Source: Arthrobacter sp. SLBN-112 (GTDB lineage: Bacteria; Actinomycetota; Actinomycetes; Actinomycetales; Micrococcaceae). From it: a stretch of 64,000 nucleotides of DNA. The DNA is taken from positions 434,001-498,000 of the forward strand of contig NZ_JAUSXY010000001.1 of assembly GCF_030944625.1 (NCBI RefSeq). Reading direction: 5' to 3'. Within the stretch, counting starts at the first letter, position 1; each line of letters starts with the position of its first letter. Below, piece after piece: positions 63,203 through 64,000 of this stretch. The position numbers and the translations under genes are program-made. The notes under the pieces are model-generated. The model was not told where the DNA came from. It worked only from the letters and a program-made list of their open reading frames with translations, and did no database searches.

Positions 63203-64000
63203 CTAGACGCTCGGGGCGATCTCCGGGATGCGCGGCTTGGCGTTGCCGGCGAAGGTGAACTTCGCGTCGTCGCCCTCGCCCTCGACATCCACGACGACAA
63301 TGTCGCCGGGGTGGATCTCGCCGAACAGGATCTTCTCGGAGAGCTGGTCCTCGATCTCGCGCTGGATGGTGCGGCGCAGCGGCCGGGCACCCATGGCGGG
63401 ATCGTAGCCGCGGGTTGCCAGGAGCACCTTGGCGGCCTTGGTGAGCTCGATGCCCATGTCCTTGTCCTTGAGGCGCTTCTCGAGGCGGGTGACGAACAGG
63501 TCCACGATCTCGATGATCTCGTCCTGGGTCAGCTGCGGGAACACCACGACGTCGTCAACACGGTTCAGGAACTCGGGGCGGAAGTGCTGCTTGAGTTCCT
63601 CCGTGACCCGTGCACGCATGCGGTTGTAGCCGGTCTGCGTGTCGGTGCCGGACTGGAAGCCGGTGGCGACGCTCTTGGAGATGTCCCGGGTACCCAGGTT
63701 GGTGGTCATGATGATCACGGTGTTCTTGAAGTCCACCACGCGGCCCTGGGAGTCGGTCAGGCGGCCGTCTTCCAGGATCTGCAGCAGCGAGTTGAAGAGG
63801 TCCGCGTGGGCCTTTTCAACCTCGTCGAACAGCACCACGGAGAACGGACGGCGGCGGACCTTCTCGGTCAGCTGGCCGCCTTCCTCGTAGCCCACGTAGC
63901 CCGGAGGGGCACCGAAGAGCCGGGAAACGGTGTGCTTCTCGGAGTACTCGGACATGTCCAGCGTGATGAGGGCATCCTCTTCACCGAACAGGAACTCGGC
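63203..64000 (-). CDS. clpC: ATP-dependent Clp protease ATPase subunit ClpC, C-terminal part
   Basis: The visible 265 C-terminal residues belong to an Hsp100 unfoldase; the 5' part lies outside the window. They include the second AAA module (RRRPFSVVLFDEVEKAHADL, the Walker B of D2), sensor motif TTNLGTRDI, FRPEFLNRVDDVVVF and GYDPAMGARPLRR, then the D2-small domain. The family delivers substrates to ClpP and degrades McsB-tagged or other proteins. It ends in IPEIAPSV. Confidence 0.93.
   Translation of the reverse strand, partial: AEFLFGEEDALITLDMSEYSEKHTVSRLFGAPPGYVGYEEGGQLTEKVRRRPFSVVLFDEVEKAHADLFNSLLQILEDGRLTDSQGRVVDFKNTVIIMTTNLGTRDISKSVATGFQSGTDTQTGYNRMRARVTEELKQHFRPEFLNRVDDVVVFPQLTQDEIIEIVDLFVTRLEKRLKDKDMGIELTKAAKVLLATRGYDPAMGARPLRRTIQREIEDQLSEKILFGEIHPGDIVVVDVEGEGDDAKFTFAGNAKPRIPEIAPSV

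Overview
The window is GC-rich, gene-dense DNA with strongly G/C-ending codons, ATGA/GTGA gene overlaps and many GTG starts. DisA, a short MutY without a MutT domain, ClpC, actinobacterial-type pst and ure operons and the sugar-utilisation gene content point to a soil actinobacterium of the Micrococcaceae, most likely Arthrobacter or Pseudarthrobacter. This placement comes from protein sequence style and gene content; no database was searched.

Layout. (1) 1-3620: an oligopeptide/oligosaccharide ABC importer (permease cut by the window edge, lipoprotein receptor) divergent from a GH1 beta-glucosidase. (2) 3738-11102: a membrane methyltransferase-like protein, a glycogen-debranching-type enzyme, a universal stress protein, a Cys-rich small protein, a lone ABC-type ATPase, a carboxylesterase and a SRPBCC protein. 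(3) 11171-19466: a sugar-catabolic locus made of two divergent operons. One holds an RpiB-like isomerase, a DhaK-DhaL kinase, an SDR and a TIM-barrel isomerase. The other holds an MHS-type transporter and a split transketolase. A FadR-type GntR regulator follows. ACTGT-N2-ACAGT palindromes lie in the divergent promoter region and in front of the regulator. (4) 20031-26363: the urease operon ureABCEFGD plus a NiCoT nickel transporter, with a possible GlnR site in front. (5) 26451-32538: two LacI regulators, a HhH-GPD DNA repair protein, a GH51 arabinofuranosidase, an ANTAR protein and a GNAT. (6) 32646-40190: tRNA-Lys, DUF47/Pit phosphate transport and pstSCAB with a PHO box. (7) 40441-54588: FUSC, RadA, an unpaired histidine kinase, NUDIX, a glucarate-type dehydratase and dehydrogenase under a LysR regulator, a ketosynthase, RF3, a LigT-like protein and DisA. 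(8) 54708-64000: MutY, small envelope proteins, dhaKLM (DhaM fused to HPr), a GNAT, an S9 peptidase and the 3' end of clpC.

Most notable points. Two ~107-bp hairpin elements lie inside the urease operon; they share an almost identical 28-nt loop but have different, still perfectly paired stems, and each sits just upstream of a stretch with unusual T-ending codons (ureF, ureD). Two apparent single-base insertions occur: one fuses ureC to ureE in frame, the other breaks the second transketolase subunit. The locus at 11-19.5 kb looks like a pathway for a tetrose/tetritol or branched sugar whose exact substrate I cannot name. Several other structured intergenic elements (33.7 kb, 54.6 kb, 60.9 kb) have no obvious assignment.

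Phosphate (Pit, Pst), nitrogen (urease, Ni uptake) and plant-derived carbon (beta-glucoside, arabinoside, glucarate, dihydroxyacetone) functions dominate, in keeping with a soil or rhizosphere saprophyte.
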